Below, one piece after another: positions 32,885-41,455 of a DNA stretch of 55,554 nt (positions are counted from its first letter, which is position 1; each line of letters begins with the position of its first letter). The position numbers and the translations under genes are program-made. The DNA comes from an uncultured Clostridia bacterium (GTDB lineage Bacteria > Bacillota > Clostridia > Christensenellales > CAG-917): contig CAKQMI010000004.1 in the NCBI GenBank assembly GCA_934254835.1, positions 1-55,554 of the forward strand, read 5' to 3'. Under the pieces are notes generated by a model. That model was not told where the DNA came from. It made no database searches and saw only the letters and a program-made list of their open reading frames with translations.

Positions 32885-33898
32885 TTACCATTTGTTGTAC
32901 ACTTTTTCGCAGAAAGCGTACATATCTTTGATTTCCAGCACCGTGCCGTCGTCCAGCGTGACCGTGCCGTTCCAAAGCCCGTGCACCTGATGCGTGAGCA
33001 TGCCGACGTTGGGGAGCATAATCCCGTTGTGGTTGTCGTAGAACGGAGTCATCGTCAGCTCGAACCTGCCGTTTTCCTCGTGGAATATCCACGGATCCAT
33101 CCAACGTTTGTCGGGCTGATACTCAACGGTGACCTCACCGAGCTTGTGACATTTTCCGTCGTACATAAGCGCGGTTTCGCGTCCTTTTTCGGGCGCGCCG
33201 ATGCCCCAAGTGATTTCAAAACCGAACAATTTGTCGTTTATATAAGTCGTGCCGTTGCCCCAGAACCAGTAGTTTTTGTGATCCCAGACACCGCGTCCCC
33301 AGTCGAGAACGGTGAACAAGTCGTCGCGATTGCCGTCGATGACCTCGGTGCCGATTTTCACAAAACCGCGCGTGGGCATGCAGTTGATTTTTTCGGTGAA
33401 GAAAAAGTGGTTGGCATGCTTTGCAAACGGATTCATGATGACGATACTTTCGCCCGTGTAGTTGTCCGCCCAGAAGTCACACTCGATTTTGGGACTTTTC
33501 CAATAAAGGTGACGTTTTTCCTTGGTCACTTCGAACTTCAAAATCTTTTTGCCCTTTTTGCGTTCAAAGGTATAAGGCTCCTCGCCGTTTCTGTTGACGG
33601 GGAATTTATTGACCGTGGCAAGGTCCAAAATCAAATCGGTGACCGTCCTGCCGGTTTTGAGGTCAACATAGCCGACCGTCGCGGCGGAGGCAAGCGAGAT
33701 GTTGAAAAAGTTGAATTGCACGATAAAATCCTTGCAACCGACCTGATAAAAATCCCATTCTTTAATGTCCCATTTCGACGCCGTGATATCCTCGCGATTG
33801 TACTCGATGATATTGCGTCTTGCCCAACCGGGTTGCGTCAACGAGCCGTCCTTATTCAAGAGTTTAATCGGCTCTTTCACTTCAATTTGCGTACTCAT
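32885..33898 (-). CDS. DUF2804 domain-containing protein
   Basis: A 337-residue soluble protein. The pattern QPGWARRNIIEYNREDI near the N-terminus, KEWDFYQVGCKDFIVQFNFFNIS, WGRGVWDHKNYWFWGNGTTYINDKLFGFEITWGIG at about 212-246 and the C-terminal VHGLWNGTVTLDDGT fit DUF2804, which belongs to a lipocalin-like, hydroxyneurosporene synthase-related fold. No function is known for the bacterial members. It is followed by its own terminator. Confidence 0.8.
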   Translation of the reverse strand: MSTQIEVKEPIKLLNKDGSLTQPGWARRNIIEYNREDITASKWDIKEWDFYQVGCKDFIVQFNFFNISLASAATVGYVDLKTGRTVTDLILDLATVNKFPVNRNGEEPYTFERKKGKKILKFEVTKEKRHLYWKSPKIECDFWADNYTGESIVIMNPFAKHANHFFFTEKINCMPTRGFVKIGTEVIDGNRDDLFTVLDWGRGVWDHKNYWFWGNGTTYINDKLFGFEITWGIGAPEKGRETALMYDGKCHKLGEVTVEYQPDKRWMDPWIFHEENGRFELTMTPFYDNHNGIMLPNVGMLTHQVHGLWNGTVTLDDGTVLEIKDMYAFCEKVYNKW

Positions 33899-34208
33899 AA
33901 TTCACCTCTTATATATAATTAACAATGCTTATTCGATTATTAAAATGTTGCTATTTGCGAAAAACCCATATTTATCGCAACGTTCACTTCGATATATTCG
34001 CCGGGGTCCCAAAGCGAGGAACGCAGGTTTGGGGTGTGCGACACGTAATCAAAAGGTCTGTGTCCCTCTCGCCTCTTAAACCGCACGAGTGTAAGGCGTA
34101 CGGTGCGTATATTTTTGACAACAGGTCCGATTTGAGGAGGGCGCGTACTTGTCGTACGTAACCGACGAAAAGTCGGACACGTAGTCGAAAAGATGCGTGC
34201 CGTACGCC
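33899..34208. other. gene-free stretch with structured repeats
   Basis: About 310 bp between the DUF2804 start and the M28 stop. The right part (34091-34212) is bounded by 13-bp inverted repeats and contains smaller hairpins. The left part holds CCCAAA/TTTGGG and TTGCGA/TCGCAA stems. A minus-strand frame stays open across most of it but has no start with a ribosome site. Near the DUF2804 gene there is a GAGGTG site and an AT-rich leader. Confidence 0.5.
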
Positions 34209-34212
34209 TTAC
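34091..34212. repeat. 122-bp inverted-repeat element at the 3' end of the M28 gene
   Basis: GTAAGGCGTACGG (34091-34103) and its exact inverse CCGTACGCCTTAC (34200-34212) bound a segment with nested hairpins (CGTAC/GTACG, CCGAC/GTCGG, GTCCGA/TCGGAC). The right copy supplies the TAA stop codon of the M28 peptidase gene. The core TAAGGCGTACG recurs at the trmL stop at 41.4 kb. Confidence 0.55.
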
Positions 34213-35429
34213 AAATCGGCGTCGAAATTTTCAAGCGCCCTTACTGCCACCTCGAAACATGCTTCCAAACTCTCGGTGTCGATATTTTCATAAGTATCGT
34301 TGCGGGTGTGGTAGTAGTCCTCGAGGTTATGGTTCATTGCGGTGATACCAACGGCCTTCATACCGCCCTGATTGAACGCCGCGCTGTCGGTTGCGCCCAA
34401 AGGCACGCCGATTTTTTGCACGGAAATATCCAGTTCCGCCCCCGCGTTGAAGAACAAATCGACCGCGTGAGGATCGGACGGGACGGTGTTGTTGAGGTCG
34501 TTGACGTTGACGCCCAAAAACTTTGCGTCGCGGATTGTATCAAATGCAAAAATCAAAGTTTCGACGTCGTTGAACTCCTTCGCGTGCGCTTTTGCAAAGG
34601 CTTTCGCGCCACGGAGTCCCGCCTCTTCACTGCCCGTGATAAGCACGCCGACCTCGGTATTTTCGAGGGTGACGTTTTTATCTTTCAACGCCTTCAAAAG
34701 GGCGATGCTCATAAAGCAACCGGTGAGGTCGTCGTTTGCGCCGTCAACAACGAGTTTTTCATTCCACATAAAGTACATCGCAATCCACAGCGGGACGAAC
34801 ACCAAGCAGACGTAACCTAAAATGTTTGACACGTTTTCGCCCAAAAACAGCGTTGACGCGTACTTGTTGGCAATGCACAGAATGATTGCGACAAAGAAGT
34901 ATGCCACGCCGACAAAACTTGTGATGACGTGCGCGACAAAACCCTTTCCGCCAAGATGATAGTTGAAAGTCCACTCGTGAGCGGAGTCAACGTGGCCGTT
35001 GAAAATAATGCGACGCTTGACCTCGCCCGCGGGACGCTTGACCGCATAAAGATTGTGCGACGTCTTTTTGACAAAAAGTTTGTCAACGACTTGTTTGTAC
35101 ATTACGAATTCGCCAACCATAAGCACCGTCGCCACCACAAACATAACGAGCGACGCCACCGGCTGGAAGAAATACGCCACAAGCGCCAAAAGATACAATG
35201 AAACGCTGATATAAATCCAGCCCATAAACGCGCCGGGATATACGGGGAACGGCTCAAGTCTGATTTCGTCGGCGTAAGGCTTCAAAAGTTCGCCCATATA
35301 TTCGGTGGCTTTTTTCTCGCCCTCGCTTCCGGCGTCGCGTTTCCCGAAAGATTTTATGACCTTTTCGATATGGTTGGCCATAAAGGTTGCGCTTTCGCGT
35401 TTGTTTTCTCTCATTTCATCAAATCCCAT
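34209..35429 (-). CDS. membrane-embedded M28-family metallopeptidase
   Basis: A 406-residue zinc peptidase homologue. Candidate zinc ligands and catalytic residues: His146 and Asp148 in FNGHVDSAHEW, the Asp in VVDGANDDLTG (about 229-236), Glu268-Glu269 in GSEEAGLRG, Asp in FDTIRD, and His in YYHTRND near the end. Oddity: four transmembrane helices (about 66-88, 92-112, 165-187, 202-222), two of them between the first zinc ligands and the next catalytic block. Substrate unknown. The start at 35429 lies 5 bp after AGGAA. Confidence 0.78.
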   Translation of the reverse strand: MGFDEMRENKRESATFMANHIEKVIKSFGKRDAGSEGEKKATEYMGELLKPYADEIRLEPFPVYPGAFMGWIYISVSLYLLALVAYFFQPVASLVMFVVATVLMVGEFVMYKQVVDKLFVKKTSHNLYAVKRPAGEVKRRIIFNGHVDSAHEWTFNYHLGGKGFVAHVITSFVGVAYFFVAIILCIANKYASTLFLGENVSNILGYVCLVFVPLWIAMYFMWNEKLVVDGANDDLTGCFMSIALLKALKDKNVTLENTEVGVLITGSEEAGLRGAKAFAKAHAKEFNDVETLIFAFDTIRDAKFLGVNVNDLNNTVPSDPHAVDLFFNAGAELDISVQKIGVPLGATDSAAFNQGGMKAVGITAMNHNLEDYYHTRNDTYENIDTESLEACFEVAVRALENFDADL

Positions 35430-35467
35430 AATATTCCTGATCCTTATCTTTTTTGGGCAAAGCCCTT

Positions 35468-36517
35468 TTATCTAATGTTGTTTGCAGCGCTTGCGGGGGT
35501 ATAAAGTTGATAGTTCTCGGCGCTGATGATACCCTGACGATACATTGCTTCGAGGCACTGCTCCATGCTGTACATACCCGCGTTGCGACTGGTCATCATA
35601 GTGTTTTGGAGTTGGTAGTTTTTGCCCTCGCGGATAATATTCTTGACCGCGCTGTTGCAAATCATAACTTCCGTCGCCAAAGACCTTCCGCCCTTGACGT
35701 TGGGCACAAGCTGTTGCGACACGACGCCCAAAAGCACCATCGAGAGTTGCACGCGGATTTGTTGTTGTTGGTCGGCGGGGAAAACGTCGATGATACGGTC
35801 AATCGAGTTGCACGCGCCCGTGGTGTGCAAAGTTGACAAAACAAGGTGTCCCGTTTCAGCTGCGGTGAGCGCGGTGCGGATACTTTCGAGGTCGCGCATT
35901 TCGCCCAGCATAATCACGTCGGGATCCTGACGGAGCGAGGCACGGAGTGCGCGCGGATAGTCGCTGGCGTCACGCCCGATTTCCCTTTGCGTGATGACGC
36001 AACGGTTGGACGTGTAGGTATATTCAATCGGATCTTCGATTGTGATAATGTGCGCGGTGATAACGCGGTTGAGATAATTGACGATACTTGCAAGCGTCGT
36101 GGTTTTTCCGCTTCCCGTGGGGCCCGTGACAAGGATAAGCCCGCTTTTTTTGACGGCAAGATTTTTCAAAACCTCGGGGATACCGAGCGAGCGAAAATCG
36201 CCGATTTCGTTGATAATGCGACGAATCGATATCGAAAAACCGTTGAAGTCGCGATATACGTTGCACCTGAAACGCCTGTCGCCGACAGAAAACGAACTGT
36301 CCACGTCGGAATACAGGTCAAACTCGGTCATTTGTTTTTCGGTCAAAATGTCCTGAATAAAAGAAAAAACTTGCTCTTTGGTAAGAATCGTGTCGTCGAT
36401 TTGTTTCAGAGTGCCGGACACCCTCGCGATTGCGCATCTGCCGGACTTGATGTGAATGTCGGAAGCTTCGATTCTTTCGGCAAGTTTCAGATACTTGATA
36501 AGCGTGTTATCTCTCAT
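35468..36517 (-). CDS. PilT-type twitching/retraction ATPase
   Basis: A 349-residue secretion-superfamily ATPase: N-terminal PAS-like domain with SDIHIKSG, Walker A GPTGSGKTTT, Asp box TIEDPIEY, Walker B LGEMRDLESI and His box STLHTTGA. The AIRNLIRE motif typical of retraction PilT reads AVKNIIRE. PilT powers type IV pilus retraction, but no pilin or other pilus gene is in the window, so it may serve a pilus encoded elsewhere. The ATG follows AGGTGG. Confidence 0.88.
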   Translation of the reverse strand: MRDNTLIKYLKLAERIEASDIHIKSGRCAIARVSGTLKQIDDTILTKEQVFSFIQDILTEKQMTEFDLYSDVDSSFSVGDRRFRCNVYRDFNGFSISIRRIINEIGDFRSLGIPEVLKNLAVKKSGLILVTGPTGSGKTTTLASIVNYLNRVITAHIITIEDPIEYTYTSNRCVITQREIGRDASDYPRALRASLRQDPDVIMLGEMRDLESIRTALTAAETGHLVLSTLHTTGACNSIDRIIDVFPADQQQQIRVQLSMVLLGVVSQQLVPNVKGGRSLATEVMICNSAVKNIIREGKNYQLQNTMMTSRNAGMYSMEQCLEAMYRQGIISAENYQLYTPASAANNIR

Positions 36518-36680
36518 AAGTTACCACCTAAATTAGATTTGAGTTGTTGGAATGTGCCAACCTAATGTTTTGCCTTTTTATTGATATATATAATAAAGTT
36601 TATCATATTACTATGTAAAAATCAACAATATGAAAAAAATATCGACATTTTTTATCGCGGTGAAAACTTGCGTTTTCCAA

Positions 36681-36706
36681 ATAAAAAACCGCCCTTTTCG
36701 GGCGGT
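36681..36706 (-). terminator. intrinsic terminator after the ECF S-component gene
   Basis: Seven-bp stem ACCGCCC/GGGCGGT with a 5-nt loop followed on minus by TTTTTTAT. Confidence 0.85.
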
Positions 36707-36712
36707 ATTTCG

Positions 36713-37393
36713 TTATTCTTTGTTGTTTTCTGACGTTGTGACGTCGTTGTTGTTTTGGTTGTCGGACGTTACGTTTTCGACGCTTGCCTCTTCCTCGGTC
36801 GGCGGAGTGATTAGCGCGGGATCTTCTTCTGCGCCCGCTTTACCCTTTTTGAACATAGGGGCATTCAGCCTTTCGATGAAGTTTTGGACGGCGTACATTC
36901 TCTTCAAAATCGCGTACAGCGGGTAAGCCACCGCAATCGATACGCCTGCCTGTATGAAGTTGCCCGGCAAACTTTCAAGCGAGCCTGCCCAACCATACAT
37001 AATCGCGCCCGCAAAATAATATCCGAGCACCATCCAAAGTCCTGCCACGACAACGCCCAAAATGTCCATATAGAACTTGTCTTTTTTATTGAGCGTTTTC
37101 ACGATAAGTCCGCAAAACAGACCTTCAAGTCCCTTTATCAGCAGTGTAAAACCCGCCCAGTGCATATACCCGCCGATGACGTCGGCAAGCATACTTCCGA
37201 TTCCGCCAACCAACAAAGCGGGGACGGGACCTGCAAAAAGTGCGGTCAAAAAGATGACGGCGTCGCCAAAATTTATATACCCTTCAGTTGCGGGCATAGG
37301 TATGGGAAGCACACAAGTGACAACCGTCGTAAGAGCACACATGATACCGATAAATGCTAATTTAAGCGTTTTGTTTCTGTCAATTTTTTTCAT
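36713..37393 (-). CDS. ECF transporter S component
   Basis: A 226-residue membrane protein with six hydrophobic segments in the first 170 residues and the S-component pattern GYINFGDAVIFLTALFAGPVPALLVGGIGSMLADV near 38-72. It would bind a vitamin or similar small compound and work with a shared EcfA/EcfT module encoded elsewhere. The substrate is not clear; no riboswitch is visible in the short leader. The C-terminal 45 residues are a Glu/Asn/Thr-rich soluble tail of unknown use. Confidence 0.82.
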   Translation of the reverse strand: MKKIDRNKTLKLAFIGIMCALTTVVTCVLPIPMPATEGYINFGDAVIFLTALFAGPVPALLVGGIGSMLADVIGGYMHWAGFTLLIKGLEGLFCGLIVKTLNKKDKFYMDILGVVVAGLWMVLGYYFAGAIMYGWAGSLESLPGNFIQAGVSIAVAYPLYAILKRMYAVQNFIERLNAPMFKKGKAGAEEDPALITPPTEEEASVENVTSDNQNNNDVTTSENNKE

Positions 37394-37537
37394 AGTATAT
37401 CCTATTATAGACTATATATTTTTTAAGTCAAATATATATACTGATATGGCTATCAAATTAAGACAAAGCACGTCACAATGTCGCAATTTTCGATGGTTTT
37501 CGAGGGCGTCCGACACGGTTTTCATCGTTTTTAGAGC

Positions 37538-37574
37538 AATAAAAAAATCCCTCGCATTTTTTTGCGAGGGATTT
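37538..37574 (-). terminator. intrinsic terminator after gpmI
   Basis: Strong stem AAATCCCTCGCA/TGCGAGGGATTT (12 bp, T-rich loop) with TTTTT on minus, 12 bp after the gpmI stop; it closes the glycolytic operon. Confidence 0.9.
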
Positions 37575-37585
37575 TATGAAAAAAC

Positions 37586-39154
37586 CTATTTGATAATCGA
37601 TGCGTCCCAATGCGGATCGGGATCGAATCCCATAAGTTTTGCGACCGTCCCCGCGACGTTGGAAAGCCCGAAGTTGCCCTCTGCGATTTCGACGTCGGCG
37701 TTGAAAATGATGAACGGAACGGGGTTCAGGCTGTGAGCCGTGCGCACGGACACAACGCCCTTTTTGTTCTTTTCCAACATCTCGTCGGCGTTGCCGTGGT
37801 CAGCCGTCACGACAAGGATTGCGTTTTCCTTTTCGATGACGGGGATAAGCCTTGACAGTGCAAGGTCAACCGCCTCCACGCCGATAACCGTTGCGTCGAA
37901 GTTGCCGGTGTGACCGACCATATCGCCGTTGGGATAATTGCAACGAATGAAGCCGTACTTTTTGCTTTCGATGGCGTCGATGACTTTGTCGGTGACTTCC
38001 GCCGATTTCATCCAAGGACGTTGGTCGAAAGGCACGTTGTCGGACGGCACTTCTTCCCACGTTTCGAGGGTTTCGCTGAATTTTTCACTGCGGTTGCCGT
38101 TCCAAAAATATGTGACGTGACCGTACTTTTGCGTCTCGGACACGGCGTACTCGTTGACGCCCTTGTTGACAAGATATTCGGACAAGGTATATTTGATTTT
38201 GGGCGGTTCCACCAAAAAGCGTCCCGGCAGGTGCAAATCGCCGTCGTACTGCAACATACCTGCGTACAACAACTTCGGCATATCACCGCGGTCAAAGCCC
38301 GAAAAATCTTTGTCGTCGAAAGCCATCGAGATTTCGATTGCGCGGTCGCCACGGAAGTTGAACAAAATCACGCTGTCGTTGTCCTGCATTTTGCCGACGG
38401 GTTTGCCGTCTTTTACGACGACGAAAGCGGGCAAATCCTGGTCGATGATACCGGGCGTTTCGTTGCGGAAAGTCTCTATTGCCTCGGTGGCGGACGAAAA
38501 CCCTCTGCCCTCGCCGTAAACGTGGGTGTAAAAACCGCGCTTGACCATATCCCAGTCTGCGAAATATCTGTCCATAGTGATCGTCATACGTCCCCCGCCC
38601 GACGCGATTTTTGCGGTGAACGTATCGTCGTTCATTTCCGCCATCGCGCTTTCCAGCATATCGACGTAGGTGAGCGCGCTTGTTGCGGGCACGTCACGCC
38701 CGTCCAGAAGAACGTGTACGAAAACTTTTTTGATACCGTCCTTTTTTGCGCCTTTGATAAGTGCGATAAGGTGGTTTATATTGCTGTGGACGTTGCCGTC
38801 GGACAAAAGCCCCAAAAAGTGCATTGCGCTGTCGTGCGCCACGCAGTTGTTTTTGAGTTCCTGCCAAGCGGAGGAATTGAAAATCTCACCGCTTTCGATT
38901 GCTTCTTCCACAAGTTTTGCGCCTTGCGAATAAACCTGACCACAGCCGAGAGCGTTGTGTCCGACCTCGCTGTTGCCCATATCCTCGTCCGAGGGAAGCC
39001 CGACGGCGGTGCCGTGCGCTTTGATATAGACGTTTTTGCAGGTTGCAAGAAGCTTGTCAAGCACGGGGGTATTCGCCTTGGTTACGGCGTCCCCAAGCCC
39101 CGTCGTGGATTTGCCCACGCCGTCCATTACGACTAATACGACTTGTCTTGACAT
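37586..39154 (-). CDS. gpmI: 2,3-bisphosphoglycerate-independent phosphoglycerate mutase
   Basis: Interconverts 3- and 2-phosphoglycerate using two Mn2+ ions. The 522-residue protein has VVMDGVGKS, the phosphorylated serine in DMGNSEVGHNALG, HVLLDGRDVPATSAL and the metal site TADHGNADEM. The start at 39154 overlaps the tpiA stop by 1 bp; a longer frame reads into tpiA and was rejected. Confidence 0.95.
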   Translation of the reverse strand: MSRQVVLVVMDGVGKSTTGLGDAVTKANTPVLDKLLATCKNVYIKAHGTAVGLPSDEDMGNSEVGHNALGCGQVYSQGAKLVEEAIESGEIFNSSAWQELKNNCVAHDSAMHFLGLLSDGNVHSNINHLIALIKGAKKDGIKKVFVHVLLDGRDVPATSALTYVDMLESAMAEMNDDTFTAKIASGGGRMTITMDRYFADWDMVKRGFYTHVYGEGRGFSSATEAIETFRNETPGIIDQDLPAFVVVKDGKPVGKMQDNDSVILFNFRGDRAIEISMAFDDKDFSGFDRGDMPKLLYAGMLQYDGDLHLPGRFLVEPPKIKYTLSEYLVNKGVNEYAVSETQKYGHVTYFWNGNRSEKFSETLETWEEVPSDNVPFDQRPWMKSAEVTDKVIDAIESKKYGFIRCNYPNGDMVGHTGNFDATVIGVEAVDLALSRLIPVIEKENAILVVTADHGNADEMLEKNKKGVVSVRTAHSLNPVPFIIFNADVEIAEGNFGLSNVAGTVAKLMGFDPDPHWDASIIK

Positions 39155-39912
39155 TATTTTTCCTCGAAGTTTACGACGCGCGCAAAGTCTTGCGCTTTCA
39201 GCGACGCGCCACCGATAAGACCGCCGTCGATTTCGGGCATTGCCATAAGTTCGTCGACGTTTTTGGTGTTCATGCTTCCGCCGTATTGAATGCGCACTTT
39301 GTTTTCGGCGCAATTTCTGCAATAGAGGTTTGCCATCGTGTCGCGAATGACTTTGATGGTTGCGTTGGCGTCGTCGGCGGTTGCGGTTTTGCCGGTGCCG
39401 ATTGCCCACACGGGTTCGTAAGCGATGACGATGTTTTCAAGTTCGGATTTGTCGATATCCTTGAAAGCCTCGGTGGTCTGACGGACGACGACTTCTTCGG
39501 TCTTGCCCGCTTCGCGCTCTTCCAAAAGTTCGCCGACGCAAACGATGGGTTTCAATCCTTTTTGAAGCGCCGCTTTCATACGAGCGTTGACGGTTTGGTC
39601 GGTCTCGCCGAAATATTGACGGCGTTCGCTGTGACCGATAATGACGTATTCAACGCCGAGTTCGGCAAGCATATCGGCGGAAATTTCGCCGGTGAACGCA
39701 CCCTTTTCTGCCCAGTGTACGTTTTCTGCGCCAACGTGGATATTGGTGCCTTTCGTGAGTTCGACCGCGGTTGCAAGGTCGGTGTAAGGCGTGCAGATGA
39801 CGACGTCGGCTTTCGCGTCTTTGACCAAAGGAATAAGTTCGGTCACGAGAGCCTTGGTTTGGGCGATTGTATTGTTCATTTTCCAGTTACCTGCGATGAT
39901 AGGTGTACGCAT
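39154..39912 (-). CDS. tpiA: triosephosphate isomerase
   Basis: Interconverts dihydroxyacetone phosphate and glyceraldehyde 3-phosphate. The 252-residue barrel has the N-terminal AGNWKMN lysine, GHSERRQYFGET with the electrophilic His, the catalytic Glu in AYEPVWAIGTGKTA and the C-terminal GGASL phosphate loop. It lies 52 bp after pgk with a good AAAGGAGAA site. Confidence 0.96.
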   Translation of the reverse strand: MRTPIIAGNWKMNNTIAQTKALVTELIPLVKDAKADVVICTPYTDLATAVELTKGTNIHVGAENVHWAEKGAFTGEISADMLAELGVEYVIIGHSERRQYFGETDQTVNARMKAALQKGLKPIVCVGELLEEREAGKTEEVVVRQTTEAFKDIDKSELENIVIAYEPVWAIGTGKTATADDANATIKVIRDTMANLYCRNCAENKVRIQYGGSMNTKNVDELMAMPEIDGGLIGGASLKAQDFARVVNFEEK

Positions 39913-39964
39913 AATAAATTCTCCTTTTCAAATTTTCAAGATATTGCTTTAAGCGATGATTTTA

Positions 39965-41287
39965 TTAGTCTTTGTCGTTGAGACAGGCGATGCCCGGCAA
40001 TACTTTGCCCTCGAACAACTCAAGCGACGCTCCGCCACCCGTTGAGATGTGCGTCATCTTGTCCGCAAAACCAAGTTGCTGTACCGCCGCCGCGCTGTCG
40101 CCACCGCCGATAATGGTGGTTGCGCCCGTGCCGTGCAACGATGCAAGTGCCTCGGCTACCGCGAAAGTGCCTTTGGCAAGCGTCGGATTTTCAAACACGC
40201 CCATAGGTCCGTTCCAGATGACCGTCTTTGCGTTTTTGATGACGTCTTTGAACAGTTCTTGCGTCTTTACGCCGATATCGAGCCCCATTTTGTCGTCGGG
40301 AATGGACTTGCTGTCAACGTACTCGACCTCGACTTGTGCGTCGATGGGATCGGGGAATGCCGATACGATTGCGCTGTCAACGGGAAGATAAATTTCCTTG
40401 CCCAAGATTTCAGCCTTGTCCAGCATATTTTCGCAATACTCGATTTTTTCGTCGTCAACAAGCGACAATCCTTCTTTTCCGCCCTGCGCTTTCAGGAAGG
40501 TGTATGCCATGCCACCGCCGATGATGAGCGCGTCGCATTTGTCAAGAAGGTTGTTGATTACGTTCAGTTTGTCGGCAATCTTCGCACCGCCCAAAATAGC
40601 GATGAAAGGATGCACGGGGTGGTCGAGGCTGTCCGCCATGACCGAAAGTTCCTTTTCGATAAGGAATCCGCATACGGCGGTCTTGACAAAGCCGTACTCG
40701 ACGATTGCAGCGGTCGATGCGTGCGAACGGTGCGCCGTGCCGAATGCGTCGTTGACGTAAACGTCGGCGTACTCCGCAAGTGCTTTGCAGAAGTTTTCGT
40801 CCCTGCCTTCTTCGCCTGCATGGAAACGCAAGTTTTCAAGAAGTACGCACTCGCCGTCTTTGAGGTCTGCGACCTTTTTCTTTGCGTCTTCGCCGATTAC
40901 GTCGGTTGCAAAGGTGACTTTGTTGTCCAAAAGTTCATTCAGACGCTTCGCAACGGGAGCAAGACTGAACTTTTTGACGTCGTTTTTCGCCTTTTCGATT
41001 GCTTCGGCGGTTGCCTTTTCGCGCTCTGCTTCGGGCAATGCTTCGATTTTGGCTTTTTCCTTTTTATTGAGTTTGATTTTGTCGTCAAACACGTTGTGGG
41101 GCTTGCCCATGTGCGAGCAAAGCACGACTTTTGCGCCGTGTTCCATCAGGTATTTGATGGTGGGAAGCGCGCCGATGATACGGTTTTCGTCGGTGATAAC
41201 GCCGTCTTTCATAGGAACGTTGAAGTCAACGCGGACGAGACACTTTTTGCCTTTTACGTCAATATCGGTGATTGTCTTTTTGTTCAT
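39965..41287 (-). CDS. pgk: phosphoglycerate kinase
   Basis: Makes ATP from 1,3-bisphosphoglycerate. Motifs: LVRVDFNVPMKDG, LCSHMGKP, LENLRFHAGEE, AILGGAKIADKL and GGGDSAAAV. The 440 residues exceed the usual 390-400 because of a charged, helix-prone insertion at about 66-107 (rich in Lys, Glu and Ala) right after HMGKP. The insertion lies in the N-terminal substrate-binding domain near the substrate loop. First gene of the pgk-tpiA-gpmI operon; gapdh and enolase are not in the window. Confidence 0.95.
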   Translation of the reverse strand: MNKKTITDIDVKGKKCLVRVDFNVPMKDGVITDENRIIGALPTIKYLMEHGAKVVLCSHMGKPHNVFDDKIKLNKKEKAKIEALPEAEREKATAEAIEKAKNDVKKFSLAPVAKRLNELLDNKVTFATDVIGEDAKKKVADLKDGECVLLENLRFHAGEEGRDENFCKALAEYADVYVNDAFGTAHRSHASTAAIVEYGFVKTAVCGFLIEKELSVMADSLDHPVHPFIAILGGAKIADKLNVINNLLDKCDALIIGGGMAYTFLKAQGGKEGLSLVDDEKIEYCENMLDKAEILGKEIYLPVDSAIVSAFPDPIDAQVEVEYVDSKSIPDDKMGLDIGVKTQELFKDVIKNAKTVIWNGPMGVFENPTLAKGTFAVAEALASLHGTGATTIIGGGDSAAAVQQLGFADKMTHISTGGGASLELFEGKVLPGIACLNDKD

Positions 41288-41342
41288 AGAATATCTCCTG
41301 AATTTGATTTCGTTTTAAGCCCCAAATTTTTAAGGCAGTAAT

Positions 41343-41371
41343 ATGATAACACAATAAAAGTTTTATTGCAA
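41343..41371 (-). promoter_or_regulatory. promoter of the glycolytic operon with a dyad in the spacer
   Basis: TTGCAA (41366-41371), 17-bp spacer, TATCAT (41343-41348) on minus. The dyad CAATAAAA-G-TTTTATTG (41352-41368) fills the spacer and enters the -35 box, a typical repressor position. Confidence 0.6.
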
Positions 41372-41401
41372 TTACTTATAAATACTTTATTTGATTTTCG
41401 T

Positions 41402-41455
41402 CGCGCGTACGCCTTATTTGTCGTACGCCGCGCGTACGCCTTATTTGTCGTCGTA
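41402..41455 (-). repeat. 27-bp tandem duplication at the trmL stop
   Basis: CGCGCGTACGCCTTATTTGTCG occurs at 41402 and again at 41429 with a 27-bp period. The right copy contains the last codons and TAA of trmL; the left copy repeats them as non-coding sequence. The TAAGGCGTACG core is shared with the element at 34.1 kb. Confidence 0.75.

Noticed and set aside
33925..34161. Small plus-strand open frame between the DUF2804 and M28 genes
   Set aside because: Lacks a ribosome site and overlaps structured inverted repeats; Arg/Cys-rich translation resembles no known protein.
39155..39409. Upstream extension of gpmI into tpiA
   Set aside because: The extra 85 residues are Arg/His-rich antisense-style translation of tpiA; the true gpmI start matches the family at 39154.
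41402..41455. Start of a CRISPR array
   Set aside because: Only two units, head to tail without spacers, and one of them is coding.
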